64,000 nt of DNA from Nesterenkonia sp. LB17 (lineage in GTDB: Bacteria; Actinomycetota; Actinomycetes; Actinomycetales; Micrococcaceae). Below, piece after piece: positions 63,314 to 64,000 of this stretch (position 1 is the first letter of the stretch; each line of letters starts with the position of its first letter). The translations under genes were made by a program, and so were the position numbers. The notes beneath the pieces were generated by a model. That model worked only from the letters and a program-made list of their open reading frames with translations, searched no databases and was not told the DNA's origin. The stretch covers positions 124,001-188,000 of the forward strand of contig NZ_JAJOYX010000001.1 in assembly GCF_022565915.1 (NCBI RefSeq). The letters are read 5' to 3'.

Positions 63314-64000
63314 CCACACCGGTCAGCGTCACCGCGCCGCCGATGATCCCCAGCAGCGGCGGGATCTCTCCGAGAGTGAGCCAGGACATCACCACGACGA
63401 CGGCGGGCACCGCCAGCGTGCTGGCGGCGACCTTGCCGGTGGGGAAGTGGTTCATCGCGTAGCCCCAGAACCAGAAGCCCAGCGCGGTGGGTCCGATGCC
63501 CATGTAGATGGCGCCGATGATCACCGGTGTCGAGGTGGTCTGCAGCTCTTCCCAGGTCGCGCCGAGGAAGGGCAGCAACGCGATGGTGCCCGCGGCGCAG
63601 GCCAACCAGGTGGCGGTCAACGGGTCGGTGTGGCGCAGTGCCAGCTTCTGGATCAGCATGCCGGCGGCATAGAGGAACGCCGCGATCAGCGCGATGCCCA
63701 GCCCGATCAGGGCCAGCTGGCCGGTGGATCCGGCCACGGTGATCAGTCCGATGCCGCAGAGCGAGACCAGCATCCCCATGAAGAGCCGGGTGGAGAAGGA
63801 CTCCTTGAAGAACAGCACCGCGCCGACCCCGACCATCAGCGGGGCGAGATTGACCACCATCGCGATGGTCCCGGCGTCGAGGTAGTGCCCGGCGAGGTTG
63901 AAAACCACGGTGTAGAGCGCGAACCAGCTGACCCCGAAGAGCGCGGTGAGTCCGAGCGCAGCTCGGGTGGGCCGGTGCAGCCTCCCACGGCGGACCCAGA
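63246..64000 (-). CDS. DMT-superfamily EamA transporter (5' end outside window)
   Basis: The frame stays open to the last base of the window, so the gene is cut at its N-terminus. The visible part holds the end of the first EamA repeat and a complete second repeat (MLIQKLALRHTDPLTATWL, GIGPTALGFWFWGYAMNHFP, VVVVMSWLTLGEIPPLLGIIGG). The C-terminus is an Arg/Pro-rich tail. Substrate unknown. The last 68 nt overlap the end of the convergent amidase. Confidence 0.88.
   Translation of the reverse strand, partial: WVRRGRLHRPTRAALGLTALFGVSWFALYTVVFNLAGHYLDAGTIAMVVNLAPLMVGVGAVLFFKESFSTRLFMGMLVSLCGIGLITVAGSTGQLALIGLGIALIAAFLYAAGMLIQKLALRHTDPLTATWLACAAGTIALLPFLGATWEELQTTSTPVIIGAIYMGIGPTALGFWFWGYAMNHFPTGKVAASTLAVPAVVVVMSWLTLGEIPPLLGIIGGAVTLTGVAIAQLRRPGRPARPVGPAPPSH

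Overview
This is a 64 kb stretch of a high-GC actinobacterial chromosome. It looks like ordinary core and accessory metabolism rather than a phage or plasmid. The gene content points to the Micrococcales, probably Micrococcaceae such as Nesterenkonia or Arthrobacter relatives. That placement is inferred from a C50 carotenoid operon with a heterodimeric lycopene cyclase, an LAxTG-type wall anchor, a SigK/RskA pair beside a fasciclin lipoprotein, DUF222-HNH and CsoR/CopZ/CopA genes, and many start codons placed 6-7 nt after a TANNNT hexamer (leaderless transcripts). I saw no rRNA, tRNA, CRISPR array, integrase or complete insertion sequence.

Layout. 0-5.6 kb: a penicillin-binding lipoprotein, trmB, a stand-alone winged-helix protein, a CPBP-family membrane protein lacking its catalytic residues, and a trans-aconitate methyltransferase. 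5.7-11.3 kb: metal handling, with an AztD-like His-rich lipoprotein behind a Fur/Zur-like dyad, and the divergent csoR / copZ-copA copper module with its operator. 11.4-15.2 kb: phzF-like and DUF1648 genes, a decayed GNAT gene broken by a 17-nt tandem repeat, an HNH protein, and a remnant of a siderophore ABC ATPase. 15.2-23 kb: a two-HTH GntR-type regulator divergent from putA with a perfect dyad between them, then a PaiB-like protein and an amidohydrolase. 23.2-27 kb: rlmN and a UvrA-like paralogue.

27-37 kb is the most coherent block. An HTH-Mop protein and modABC supply molybdate. They face a membrane-anchored sulfite-oxidase-type molybdoenzyme, which is followed by rskA, sigK and a fasciclin lipoprotein. 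The molybdoenzyme and the fasciclin gene share an identical promoter signature (CCATCC-N15-CCGAAC) that closely resembles the mycobacterial SigK consensus. The molybdoenzyme is therefore probably a SigK regulon member.

37.2-41.9 kb: the idi-crtB-crtI-crtYe-crtYf-crtEb operon for a C50 carotenoid, without a GGPP synthase. 41.9-47.5 kb: a VOC protein, purB, an unusual pair (a WXG-like helical protein and an alpha/beta-hydrolase with a helical N-terminus), a holin-family membrane protein and hisC. 47.6-51.3 kb: a 2-oxoacid dehydrogenase E1alpha/E1beta/E2 operon. 51.3-58.7 kb: a GerMN lipoprotein, a non-coding AT-rich interval, a CitE-like lyase, a 3-hydroxyisobutyryl-CoA hydrolase-like protein, alanine dehydrogenase, an atypical response regulator, a thioesterase and an LAATG wall protein. 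58.8-64 kb: an aldo/keto reductase, a GntR-FCD regulator divergent from a 2-hydroxyacid dehydrogenase-amidase pair, and a DMT permease cut by the window end.
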